A DNA stretch of 64,000 nucleotides, from NCBI GenBank assembly GCA_965276005.1, contig OZ254962.1, positions 1,116,001 through 1,180,000 of the forward strand, written 5' to 3'. A program made the position numbers and the translations under genes. Below the pieces are notes generated by a model. It was given only the letters and a program-made list of their open reading frames with translations. It was not told where the DNA came from and searched no databases. This stretch comes from G965232465 sp965276005 (GTDB taxonomy: Bacteria; Pseudomonadota; Alphaproteobacteria; JAQWUY01). Position 1 is the first letter of the stretch, and every line of letters begins with the position of its first letter. Below, piece by piece: positions 26,285 to 33,957 of the stretch.

Positions 26285-26536
26285 TCATTGTAACTTATTA
26301 TGTCTTGATGACGAAATGTACAGTATACAGGTTTTCCAATATGTGTGTGCAGGGCTGATTTGTAAATCAACATTTTTATACCCAATTCCCTTCAAACCCA
26401 TAGTCTGTTGCTGTGGTACTTTCCCCACATCTCGAATATACGACAAAGACATAACATTAGGTTGTCCCGAAAAACAATCAACCACCGCATGAATAGCATA
26501 CTCTTGATGTGCGTACTGTTTAAATTGTAACTTCAT
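26285..26536 (-). pseudogene. Type III restriction enzyme Res subunit, N-terminal fragment
   Basis: The first 65 residues (MKLQFKQYAHQEYAIHAVVD, CFSGQPNVMSLSYIRDVGKV) resemble the extreme N-terminus of type III restriction subunit Res, which precedes its helicase motifs. AAGGA lies before the ATG. Similarity stops near 26330 and no helicase or nuclease motifs follow, so only the gene start survives. The next minus-strand frame (26090-26281) is unrecognised. Confidence 0.5.
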
Positions 26537-26562
26537 TGGTAATCCTTCAATATGTGGTATCA

Positions 26563-26845
26563 GACTTTTCTGACGCCAAGTTTTTTGTGTCAGACTTTTC
26601 TGACGCCAAGTTTTTTGTGTCAGACTTTTCTGACACTAAGTTTTTTGTGTCAGACTTTTCTGACACTAAGTTTTTTGTGTCAAACTTTTCTGACGCTAAG
26701 TTTTTTGTGTCAAACTTTTCTGACACTAAGTTTTTTGTGTCAAACTTTTCTGACACTAAGTTTTTTGTGTCAAACTTTTCTGACACTAAGTTTTTTGTGT
26801 CAAACTTTTCTGACACTAAGTTTTTTGTGTCAAATCTAAATCCCC
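26563..26845. repeat. 30-bp tandem repeat array, each unit a small hairpin plus T run
   Basis: Nine full copies and one partial copy of a 30-bp unit, GTCAGACTTTTCTGAC followed by GCCAAGTTTTTTGT, lie head to tail with no spacers. In copies 1-4 GTCAGA and TCTGAC form a 6-bp stem. From copy 5 onward the left arm is GTCAAA, weakening the stem. Each unit looks like a miniature terminator. Because 30 is a multiple of three, both strands are open as 10-residue peptide repeats (SEKFDTKNLV on the minus strand). The last units overlap the 3' end of the Fic gene. Confidence 0.85.
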
Positions 26846-27946
26846 ATCAACAACAGCCAATAGTAATGGAAACATATAAACAGTTGGTTTTCTACCTGTC
26901 CCTTTTTCTAATATAGTTATTAGATTTTTGTCGACTAGCTTTTTGAGAATATTGTTGGCGGTTTCACGATTTTTAATATCGGCTATTTTCATAAAATCAC
27001 TTGAATTGATTACGGGGGATCTAAAAAATGCATCCAGTGCTCCGATAACAGATGGGGAATGGGTTGTTTCTGTAAACTTTTGTTTCATTAGCTCATACAA
27101 ACCCATAATACTTTTAGTTTTTGCCATATTGTATTTTGCCTGTTCGATTAAACTGTGTAGGAAAAATTCACACCAACCTTGCCAATCGCCATGTTTTGTA
27201 ATGGCTAATAATCTGTCCCTGTACTCTGTATCATTCTTTTCTAATATTTCACTCATATAAAAAGAAGGGGAGTTTATAATTTTTCTTTCAAATAAAAATA
27301 ATGGAATTAACATACGACCCAAACGCCCATTTCCATCCATGAAGGGGTGTAAAATTTCAAACTGGGCGTGAATAATTGCCAATAATACCAAATCTTCAAT
27401 ATTATCATTTCGTAACAATGCGTTAAAATTATCAAGAGCAACGGGTAAATGCTCAGGGGCTGGCGGTACAAATCTGGCGGTCTGCATAGTATCCCCTCGT
27501 TTTCCTACAAGGTTTTGTTCTGTCCGCATTTGTCCGGGTGTCTTATCATGCCCCCGTACATTTTGTAGCAATATTTTGTGTAACTCTTTAATCAATGATA
27601 TAGAAATGTTTCTGTCTTCTATGACTTGCACAGAATATGTTAAGGCGTGCCGATAATTGAGAATTTCTTGTATATCATTTTTTTTCTTGTCGTCTGTGTT
27701 TTTTTTACCTGCCTCAAACTCTAATACCTCAGTTAAAGAGGCAATGGTTCCCTCCATTCTAGATGATAATATAGCTTCATTATTAGTAAGCGGGCTAAGC
27801 AGTATATTTGGGTTTAAAATACTACTTAACGCCCCATCATATCGTCCCAGCCCGTTGTTAGCTTTTGCTATTAAGGGTAAAAGACGCTCCATACTTAAAC
27901 AATGTATAGGAAATTCGACAAACGGTATATGCGGTTTTTGGGTCAT
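26816..27946 (-). CDS. Fic-family protein with inhibitory motif; C-terminus overrun by repeats
   Basis: A second Fic AMP-transferase-like protein of 376 residues, different from the one at 8965. The catalytic motif HPFMDGNGRLGR lies at about residues 200-211 and the inhibitory motif SSRMEGT at about 61-67, in an N-terminal helix. The N-terminus matches the Fic_N/DUF4172 type (LLPLIAKANNGLGRYDG). A C-terminal winged helix (SSDFMKIADIKNRETANNILKKL) is present. The final residues (DLTQKT) are encoded by the edge of the 30-bp repeat array, so the natural end was replaced. A promoter with TTGAGT/TATAAG lies upstream. Confidence 0.88.
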   Translation of the reverse strand: MTQKPHIPFVEFPIHCLSMERLLPLIAKANNGLGRYDGALSSILNPNILLSPLTNNEAILSSRMEGTIASLTEVLEFEAGKKNTDDKKKNDIQEILNYRHALTYSVQVIEDRNISISLIKELHKILLQNVRGHDKTPGQMRTEQNLVGKRGDTMQTARFVPPAPEHLPVALDNFNALLRNDNIEDLVLLAIIHAQFEILHPFMDGNGRLGRMLIPLFLFERKIINSPSFYMSEILEKNDTEYRDRLLAITKHGDWQGWCEFFLHSLIEQAKYNMAKTKSIMGLYELMKQKFTETTHSPSVIGALDAFFRSPVINSSDFMKIADIKNRETANNILKKLVDKNLITILEKGTGRKPTVYMFPLLLAVVDGDLDLTQKT

Positions 27947-27956
27947 TTTGTAATCT

Positions 27957-27985
27957 CTTATAAATTCTCTAATGTTTCAACTCAA
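27957..27985 (-). promoter_or_regulatory. Promoter of the second Fic gene
   Basis: On the minus strand TTGAGT (27985-27980) and TATAAG (27962-27957) are spaced 17 bases apart. Transcription would begin close to the ATG at 27946, giving a very short leader. Confidence 0.55.
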
Positions 27986-28105
27986 TTTCCAAAACGAGGG
28001 CACATACTTTTTATTTTTGATATACCTATCTCGTTTACAATTTTATAACCATGTCTGGTTTTACTTTGAACTGGATCCCATTAGTTAGACAACAAATGTT
28101 TCATG

Positions 28106-28318
28106 TTAAGATATGATTTGTTGGCTAAACTGTGTCGTATTGTGATAAGCAAGGGGGGGAACCAAAGGGTATTTCATGGGCAGAACCGCTTGTTTACCAC
28201 AATACACTATATACGCTTCGCTTGAAGTTTTCAAGACAAATTGTGTGTGTGGTCGCTCAAGATTGTAAAACCGTCTCCAAGCCCGTATTTCCCGTCTTGC
28301 TTGCTTGCCGTCTTGAAA
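28106..28318 (-). pseudogene. IS3/IS481-type integrase C-terminal fragment
   Basis: The frame reads REIRAWRRFYNLERPHTQF then SSEAYI, the typical end of retroviral-type integrase cores (FYNxxRPHxxxxxxxPxxxY). Only about 65 residues remain and the DDE catalytic acids are missing. Its upstream edge is fused to the end of an IS1595-like remnant at about 28313. Confidence 0.65.
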
Positions 28319-28443
28319 GAGTGTAAATGGCGATTTAATCACAATGATTTTAGATCACAAAAAAGACAACACCTAATAGTGGTGTTGCTCGTGTCGGTGC
28401 AGTGGGCTAAAAGGCATTTAGATTAGGTATCTGGTACAACCCC
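28313..28443 (+). mobile_element. Right end of a degraded IS1595-like element (opposite orientation to the one at 4983)
   Basis: The sequence GAGTGTAAATGGCGATTTAA and its continuation encode CKWRFNHNDFRSQKR, the transposase C-terminus of the element at 4983 (CEWRFNHSDFKSQKR). It then continues GTCGGTGCAGTGGGCTAAAA to the terminal inverted repeat ending TGGTACAACCCC at 28443. About 15 bases seen in the first copy are deleted. The rest of the element is lost. Confidence 0.75.
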
Positions 28444-28464
28444 GATAATATTATTCAATACCGA

Positions 28465-28506
28465 ACACCATGCGTTTATTATATAACACCATGCGTTTAT
28501 TATATA
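28465..28506. repeat. 21-bp tandem duplication
   Basis: Two exact copies of ACACCATGCGTTTATTATAT plus a final A lie downstream of glpK (28465-28485 and 28486-28506). They have no hairpin character, so this is not a clear terminator. Confidence 0.7.
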
Positions 28507-28550
28507 TTTGTGCCATATTTTTCATAAACTTTGCCCGTATATAATCCCCC

Positions 28551-30032
28551 TTAATCCAAAATCTTTTTAACAGCGTTTTGCCACCCTGTGTACAGGGTAT
28601 CCCGTGTGAAGCTGTCCATGTTTGGGATAAAGGTGCGATCCACTGCCCAGTTGTTGGCAAACTCTGCTTGATTTGGATATATGCCCGCATAACATCCCGC
28701 CAGCCACGCCACCCCCAAAGCAGTGGTTTCCAGTATGGCGGGACGATCCACAGGCTGGTTGATAATATCTGCCAAAAACTGCATTGTCCAATCGGATGCG
28801 GACATCCCCCCGTCCACCCGCAGACGACAGGGTTGGGCTTGGTTTTGCCAATCGGATTGCATACACCCTACTAAGTCCCGAGTCTGATAGCCGACACTTT
28901 GCAGGGCAGACTTGGCACATTCCGCAGGTCCCGTATTGCGGTTAAGCCCAAACATAGCCCCCCTACATTCCATGTTCCAATACGGGGCTCCCATACCTGT
29001 AAATGCTGGCACCAAGTATATATTTTGGCTGGGGTCTGCAGTTTCCGCTAGGTGTTGTGTGTCTTGTGCATGGGTGATAATACCCAGCCCGTCCCGCAAC
29101 CACTGCACCACCGATCCCGCCGTAAAGATACTCCCCTCCAAAGCATATGTAACCTTGCCATTTAAACGATAAGCAACAGTGGTGAGTAATTGATTTTTCG
29201 ATTCTACGATCGTATCACCCGTATTGAGTACCATAAACCCCCCCGTGCCATAAGTGGATTTCACCATCCCGGGGGTAAAGCACGCTTGTCCCACCGTTGC
29301 CGCTTGTTGGTCGCCTGCCACCCCATAAATGGGAATTTCACCCCCCAACCAAGATATATCCACCGCACCGAAAGTATCGGCACAGTCTTTGACCGTTGGC
29401 AACATACATCTGGGAATATCCATAAGGGTACACATATCCTCATCCCATCGGTGTTCCCGTATATTGTACAGCATGGTGCGGGAGGCATTGGTGGCATCGG
29501 TCACATGGGCTTTGCCCTGTGTCAGTTTCCAAATAAGATAGCTGTCGACGGTGCCAAATAAAATATCGCCTTTTGCCGCTTGGGCATGGGTGTTGGTGTG
29601 ATCTAAAATCCATTTGATTTTGGTAGCGGAAAAATACGCATCGATCACCAACCCGGTTTTATGTGCAATGGTATCCGTATACCCCTGTTGCTTTAAGGTG
29701 GTACAATATGCCCCCGTGCGGCGGTCTTGCCAGACGATAGCGTTATATATGGGGTCGCCTGTGTTTTTATCCCACAGTACAGTTGTTTCCCGTTGATTGG
29801 TAATGCCTATAGCGGCAATGTCTTGTGGGGAAATTGCGGTGGTTTTTAAAACTTGTGTACAGGTGTTTAAAACCGATTGCCAAATATCTTGTGGCTTGTG
29901 TTCCACCCACCCTGATTTTGGAAATATTTGCGGAAATTCTTGTTGTGCCGTGCCGACAATACACATATTTTTGTCGAACATAATGGCTCTGGTGGAAGTG
30001 GTGCCTTGATCGATGGCTAAAATGTATGTCAT
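28551..30032 (-). CDS. glpK: Glycerol kinase
   Basis: Phosphorylates glycerol with ATP to sn-glycerol 3-phosphate. The 493 residues have the FGGY-kinase layout: phosphate loop DQGTTSTRAIMFD (residues 8-20), NQRETTVLWDK and the dihydroxyacetone/glycerol-site region WQDRRT. Further on are GVAGDQQAATVGQ, YGTGGFMVLNTG and the FGGY-like signature AKSALQSVGYQTRDL. It starts inside the stop of glpD (ATGA overlap), so the two are co-translated; the gene pair converts glycerol to dihydroxyacetone phosphate. Confidence 0.97.
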   Translation of the reverse strand: MTYILAIDQGTTSTRAIMFDKNMCIVGTAQQEFPQIFPKSGWVEHKPQDIWQSVLNTCTQVLKTTAISPQDIAAIGITNQRETTVLWDKNTGDPIYNAIVWQDRRTGAYCTTLKQQGYTDTIAHKTGLVIDAYFSATKIKWILDHTNTHAQAAKGDILFGTVDSYLIWKLTQGKAHVTDATNASRTMLYNIREHRWDEDMCTLMDIPRCMLPTVKDCADTFGAVDISWLGGEIPIYGVAGDQQAATVGQACFTPGMVKSTYGTGGFMVLNTGDTIVESKNQLLTTVAYRLNGKVTYALEGSIFTAGSVVQWLRDGLGIITHAQDTQHLAETADPSQNIYLVPAFTGMGAPYWNMECRGAMFGLNRNTGPAECAKSALQSVGYQTRDLVGCMQSDWQNQAQPCRLRVDGGMSASDWTMQFLADIINQPVDRPAILETTALGVAWLAGCYAGIYPNQAEFANNWAVDRTFIPNMDSFTRDTLYTGWQNAVKKILD

Positions 30033-31618
30033 GATGTTTCTCCCCTTAATTGCTTGTATTTTTTAAACCACTCTGTTATCGCCTGTATTTGCGGTTTTGT
30101 CAAGTGTAGCCCCATGCGGGTACGCCGCCACAACACATCATCAGCGGTGCCGGCAAATTCGGTTTTTATCAGCCACCGTATTTCTGCCTCAGTCAATCCC
30201 GCCCCAAAATGGATACCGTTGTTATCCGCATCTGTGTGTAAAAATTGCCATATATCGGTGCCGTAACAGCGAACCAATCGGGTAGCACGCCAGTTGTCCA
30301 AAAACGGAAAATCCGCTTGGGCTTGTTGTATCAGGCTGTCCACACCGTCGACAGCAAAATCCCCCCCTGCCAACGGTTGCCCCGCCGTCCAGTCCTTGCC
30401 TGCCTGTGGAAAAAAGGCGGCAATTTGTGCAAAAGCGGCTTCGGCAAGTTTGCGATATGTGGTAATTTTGCCACCAAAAATATGTAATATGGGGGCGGTG
30501 CCACCGTCTGTATCATCTGTATCAAGGGTAAAAGTATAATCCCGTGTAGTCGCCGATGCACTACCCGCCTGATTGTCGTATAACGGTCGCACGCCGGCAA
30601 AAGTCCACACCACATCCGCAGGGGTTATCTGTGTGTTAAAATACCGATTGGCAAAATCACACATATAGGCGATTTCGTCCGTACTGCATGTAACCCTGTC
30701 CATGCTGTCATGATGGTCTTGGTCGGTGGTGCCCATTAAAGTATAGTCTTGTTCATAGGGAATGGTAAACATCACCCGCCCATCAGTGCCTTGTAACAGG
30801 TACGCTTTGTCGTGGTCATAAAACTTTTTTACCACAATGTGACTGCCCCTTACCAAGCGGATTTTTTCGGTGGTTTTTTGCCGCACTTTGTGTTGTAAAA
30901 TGTCTTCTATCCACGGACCTGAGGCGTTGATGACACACTTGGCGGTTTTGGTAAACTCTGCCCCTGTGTCCATGTCCCGTAAACTGATGTGCCAACCATC
31001 GTCCCCCCGTTGCAGGGCGGTCACCATAGTCCGCACCATAATATTTGCCCCCCGCTGTTTCGCATCACGGGCGTTTAAGGTTACAAGCCGTGTGTCCTGT
31101 ATCCAACAGTCCGAATATTCAAAACCTTTTTTAAACTTGTCGTGTAATACCTCCCCTGCCCTGTCTTTTTGCAGGTTCACAGCTGTTGATGCGGGCAAGA
31201 TTTTGCGTCCGCCCAAGTGGTCGTATAGCAACAGCCCCAAACGGATAATCCATGCCGGGCGTCGCCCTTTTAAGCATGGCAACACCCGCCCAAGCAGTTT
31301 TGAAGTGGGTGTGGTATTGTCAAACCGCATGTGTTTATGATAGGGAATCACAAACCGCATCGGCCAGCTGATATGGGGCATAGCGGACAGCAAAACTTCC
31401 CGTTCGCTTAACGCTTTTTTTACCAACAAAAATTCAAAGTATTCTAGGTACCGAAGCCCCCCATGCAACATTTTTGTCGATGCCGACGAGGTCGCCCCGC
31501 CAATGTCCGCCATCTCTGCTAAGTCCACAGACACCCCCCGTCCCACACAGTCACGGGCAATACCACAACCGTTAATACCACCGCCAATAACAAATATATC
31601 TGTTATATTTTTATCCAT
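30029..31618 (-). CDS. glpD: FAD-dependent glycerol-3-phosphate dehydrogenase
   Basis: Membrane-associated oxidation of glycerol 3-phosphate to dihydroxyacetone phosphate with transfer of electrons to quinone. The FAD loop IGGGINGCGIARD begins at residue 11. The family motifs GGATSSASTKMLHGGLRYLE and FGGKITTYRKLAE are clear, and the C-terminal accessory domain is present. I placed the start at the ATG at 31618 (MDKNITD), two bases after the stop of the SDR gene; the frame is open further upstream. The order SDR-glpD-glpK suggests a polyol- or sugar-linked operon. Confidence 0.95.
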   Translation of the reverse strand: MDKNITDIFVIGGGINGCGIARDCVGRGVSVDLAEMADIGGATSSASTKMLHGGLRYLEYFEFLLVKKALSEREVLLSAMPHISWPMRFVIPYHKHMRFDNTTPTSKLLGRVLPCLKGRRPAWIIRLGLLLYDHLGGRKILPASTAVNLQKDRAGEVLHDKFKKGFEYSDCWIQDTRLVTLNARDAKQRGANIMVRTMVTALQRGDDGWHISLRDMDTGAEFTKTAKCVINASGPWIEDILQHKVRQKTTEKIRLVRGSHIVVKKFYDHDKAYLLQGTDGRVMFTIPYEQDYTLMGTTDQDHHDSMDRVTCSTDEIAYMCDFANRYFNTQITPADVVWTFAGVRPLYDNQAGSASATTRDYTFTLDTDDTDGGTAPILHIFGGKITTYRKLAEAAFAQIAAFFPQAGKDWTAGQPLAGGDFAVDGVDSLIQQAQADFPFLDNWRATRLVRCYGTDIWQFLHTDADNNGIHFGAGLTEAEIRWLIKTEFAGTADDVLWRRTRMGLHLTKPQIQAITEWFKKYKQLRGETS

Positions 31619-31620
31619 TT

Positions 31621-32382
31621 TTACACAATGCCCGCATCGATAATAAAATTCTGTCCAGAGCATGCTCGACTGTCGTCTGATGCCAAAAATAATGCCATAG
31701 CGGTTATGTCTTCGGGCACAACCCGTATTTGTAACGCTTGGTCGTCATAAAAACTCTGTTGCAATTCTGGTGTCACCCACAACGCTTTTTGCCGTTCGGT
31801 TAAAACCGCCCCCGGAACAATAGAATTTATGCGAATGTTGGCATGCCCTAATTCTTGTGCAACCGTGCGGGTCATGGCATGAATCGCCCCTTTGGCGGTG
31901 GTGTAGCCAACCATATTGGAGCGTCTTCGCATCCAGCTAACAGACCCCATATTGATAATCGACCCCCCGTGTGCAGACATGTATTTTTTTACCCGCTGAA
32001 TGGCAAATACATGCGGTCGTAAGTTGATATTTAAACACCTATCCCAATATGTAGGGGTCAAGTCATCTAAGGTATGGCGATTGTCACTGGATGCATTGTT
32101 GATTAACACATCTATGCCGCTGTTTTCTGTGCCGACTTGGTCGATGCACGCATGCAGGGCATCAATATCGGTAACATCCACCGCCGTGAAATATATATGT
32201 TGTGATATGGGGGCTAGGTTTTGCAGCAGTTTTTCCGCCCGTATTGTATCTATATCACAGAAGTATACTTTTGCCTGTTGACGGGCAAAGTTTTCCACAA
32301 AGCACGCCCCTATGCCAGATGCCCCGCCGGTAATAAAAACAACTTTATCTTTTAAGCTGGGATATGTGTTGGTTAATTTCAT
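31621..32382 (-). CDS. Short-chain dehydrogenase/reductase (sugar or polyol dehydrogenase-like)
   Basis: A classical NAD(P)-dependent SDR of 253 residues. The cofactor loop TGGASGIG is at residues 18-25, the NNAS motif follows, and the catalytic Ser/Tyr/Lys are in GSVSWMRRRSNMVGYTTAK. Asp after the second strand (FCDID) predicts NAD preference. The start at 32382 lies four bases after the lactonase stop; a longer frame would overlap that gene. With the SMP-30 lactonase upstream it probably oxidises an aldose (or a polyol) to a lactone. The substrate is not determined. Confidence 0.88.
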   Translation of the reverse strand: MKLTNTYPSLKDKVVFITGGASGIGACFVENFARQQAKVYFCDIDTIRAEKLLQNLAPISQHIYFTAVDVTDIDALHACIDQVGTENSGIDVLINNASSDNRHTLDDLTPTYWDRCLNINLRPHVFAIQRVKKYMSAHGGSIINMGSVSWMRRRSNMVGYTTAKGAIHAMTRTVAQELGHANIRINSIVPGAVLTERQKALWVTPELQQSFYDDQALQIRVVPEDITAMALFLASDDSRACSGQNFIIDAGIV

Positions 32383-32386
32383 AAAA

Positions 32387-33289
32387 TCACCCCTTAAATC
32401 TTTGTTCCACATTGCCTGCCACAGAAGTACGGAAACTGAAAATACTGCCCGCATCGGGGTATTGTTGTTTTTCTTGGTCGCTCATACCATTAGTGGCAGT
32501 GGTGGCATATGCGGTTTTTAAATCCGCCCCCCCGAATGCAACCATTGTGGCATGCTTGACGGGCAGCTGTACCCGTTCCACAATGTGTCCTTGTGGGCAT
32601 ACTCTCAACACTTCGCCACTGTCATACATCGCCACCCAATAATAGCCTTCCGCATCGATACACGCCCCGTCTGGTCGTCCTTTGGTGGCGGTGAAATCTT
32701 GGAATATATGTACGGTGCTGAGGGTACCAGTGTGTATATCGTAATCGCCCCGATATATGATATGTCGGGGGGTATCGCTGTAATACATGGTGGTACCATC
32801 GGTGCTGAATGTGATACCATTTGCCGTGTATAAGCCATGCACAAGGCGGGTGGGCGTTGTAAGTGTTTGGACAGAAACTTGGTAAATGCCGGCATTGCAA
32901 TCTGATTTATCCATATTGACCGTACCTGCCACAAACCGCCCCACAGGGTCGCAACGACCGTCATTAAAACGGTTGGTAACAAGGTCTTTTTCGGGATCCC
33001 CCACATATGTAATCTGAGTGTTAAAGCCGTCCAACAACGCAAATCCCGACTGCATACCAAGCACAAATCCCCCCTGTTCTCGCAACGAAAACCCGCCTAT
33101 TTTTTCTCGAAATGTTACGGTTTTATTGAGCCCTGTTGTCGGGTCAAAACAATGTAAGTTGTTATTATCAATATCCACCCAATATAATACCTGTTGCTGT
33201 TCGTCCCAACGGGGACATTCCCCCAACAAGGTGTGGGGGCTGTGATAGGCAATTTGCACCGCCGATGTGACCACACTTGTATATGTCAT
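32387..33289 (-). CDS. SMP-30/gluconolactonase/LRE-family lactonase
   Basis: A six-bladed propeller lactonase that opens aldonolactones to aldonates with a divalent metal. Motifs include LLGECPRWD (metal-binding Glu, about residue 23), VTNRFNDGRCDPVGRFVAGT, YTANGITFS with the conserved Asn, and RPDGACIDAEGYYWVA with the catalytic Asp. The length of 300 residues is normal. It is the first gene of the operon with the SDR, glpD and glpK; AAGGA precedes the ATG. Confidence 0.92.
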   Translation of the reverse strand: MTYTSVVTSAVQIAYHSPHTLLGECPRWDEQQQVLYWVDIDNNNLHCFDPTTGLNKTVTFREKIGGFSLREQGGFVLGMQSGFALLDGFNTQITYVGDPEKDLVTNRFNDGRCDPVGRFVAGTVNMDKSDCNAGIYQVSVQTLTTPTRLVHGLYTANGITFSTDGTTMYYSDTPRHIIYRGDYDIHTGTLSTVHIFQDFTATKGRPDGACIDAEGYYWVAMYDSGEVLRVCPQGHIVERVQLPVKHATMVAFGGADLKTAYATTATNGMSDQEKQQYPDAGSIFSFRTSVAGNVEQRFKG

Positions 33290-33451
33290 GTTATTTTTTC
33301 CTTCCCCTTTTGGTATTTGGATTTATATGAGTATTTCATACGACATATTATCTGTACAGCAATATGCCTGTCGATATTCTATCACTTGTCGGCTGAGGGT
33401 ATATACAATATGTTGTTGTAATAACACCGGGCAACGGGCATCTATGCCTAA

Positions 33452-33493
33452 GTATTTTTGACACTGTATTTTTGACACTGTATTTTTGACACT
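33452..33493. repeat. Three tandem 14-bp repeats each containing TTGACA
   Basis: The unit GTATTTTTGACACT starts at 33452, 33466 and 33480. Each copy includes a -35-like TTGACA, but no -10 box follows at proper spacing, so operator iterons or slippage products are likelier than promoters. Confidence 0.6.
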
Positions 33494-33857
33494 GTGCATC
33501 GGGCAATACCGCCCGCAACCGGTTTATAGCACCGCCATGTTATAGGTGCGATCGCAACATTGCATATTCATGTGTGCCCCTTAAATTCATGTGTACCCCT
33601 TAAAACCACACCCTAACGACAATATTTTATAAATATATACTTTAATGCCCCGTATGACAAGTGCCTTAATAATGTAATTTTTGCATAAGCATATCTCAAA
33701 ATAACATTAGGCAATTTCTAAAATTTTAGTTTATTATCATCTTGTAAGTACCGTCAAAAACCCCAACTTATGTGATGGGGTGGGAAATAACATATTGGAT
33801 TTAAGGGAGAGAAATTTTATATAGCGGTTTAAACCGGGATTTTGTGCCAATGCAGTC

Positions 33858-33887
33858 TTGACTCTTACCTAAAACCTATGATATATT
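33858..33887 (+). promoter_or_regulatory. Promoter of the dehydratase/TRAP operon
   Basis: TTGACT at 33858-33863 and TATATT at 33882-33887 are 18 bases apart, about 70 bases upstream of the dehydratase start. Confidence 0.55.
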
Positions 33888-33957
33888 AAATGTACTGTTT
33901 TGGCAACAGCGAATTTTTAAAACAGCTGTAACAGATAGATAATAGCGGAGAGAAATA

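Larger units (their letters stand above)
33290..33957. other. 668-bp intergenic region between divergent operons
   Basis: It separates the minus-strand lactonase operon from the plus-strand dehydratase operon. It holds three tandem copies of GTATTTTTGACACT (33452-33493), a 19-bp tandem duplication ATTCATGTGT(G/A)CCCCTTAA (33565-33602), and the dehydratase promoter at 33858. I see no convincing gene. Either repeat could be a regulator-binding site. Confidence 0.55.

Noticed and set aside
26097..26492. Plus-strand 131-codon frame
   Set aside because: It is antisense to the res-like fragment and the following minus-strand frame; no ribosome site or recognisable domain.
26563..26845. CRISPR-like array
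   Set aside because: The 30-bp units are directly adjacent with no unique spacers, and no cas genes are nearby; it is a minisatellite-type tandem array.
28465..28506. Terminator after glpK
   Set aside because: The 21-bp duplication has no inverted symmetry; no terminator could be supported there.
33452..33493. Three tandem promoters
   Set aside because: Each repeat has TTGACA but no -10 element at 16-18 bases; called a repeat instead.
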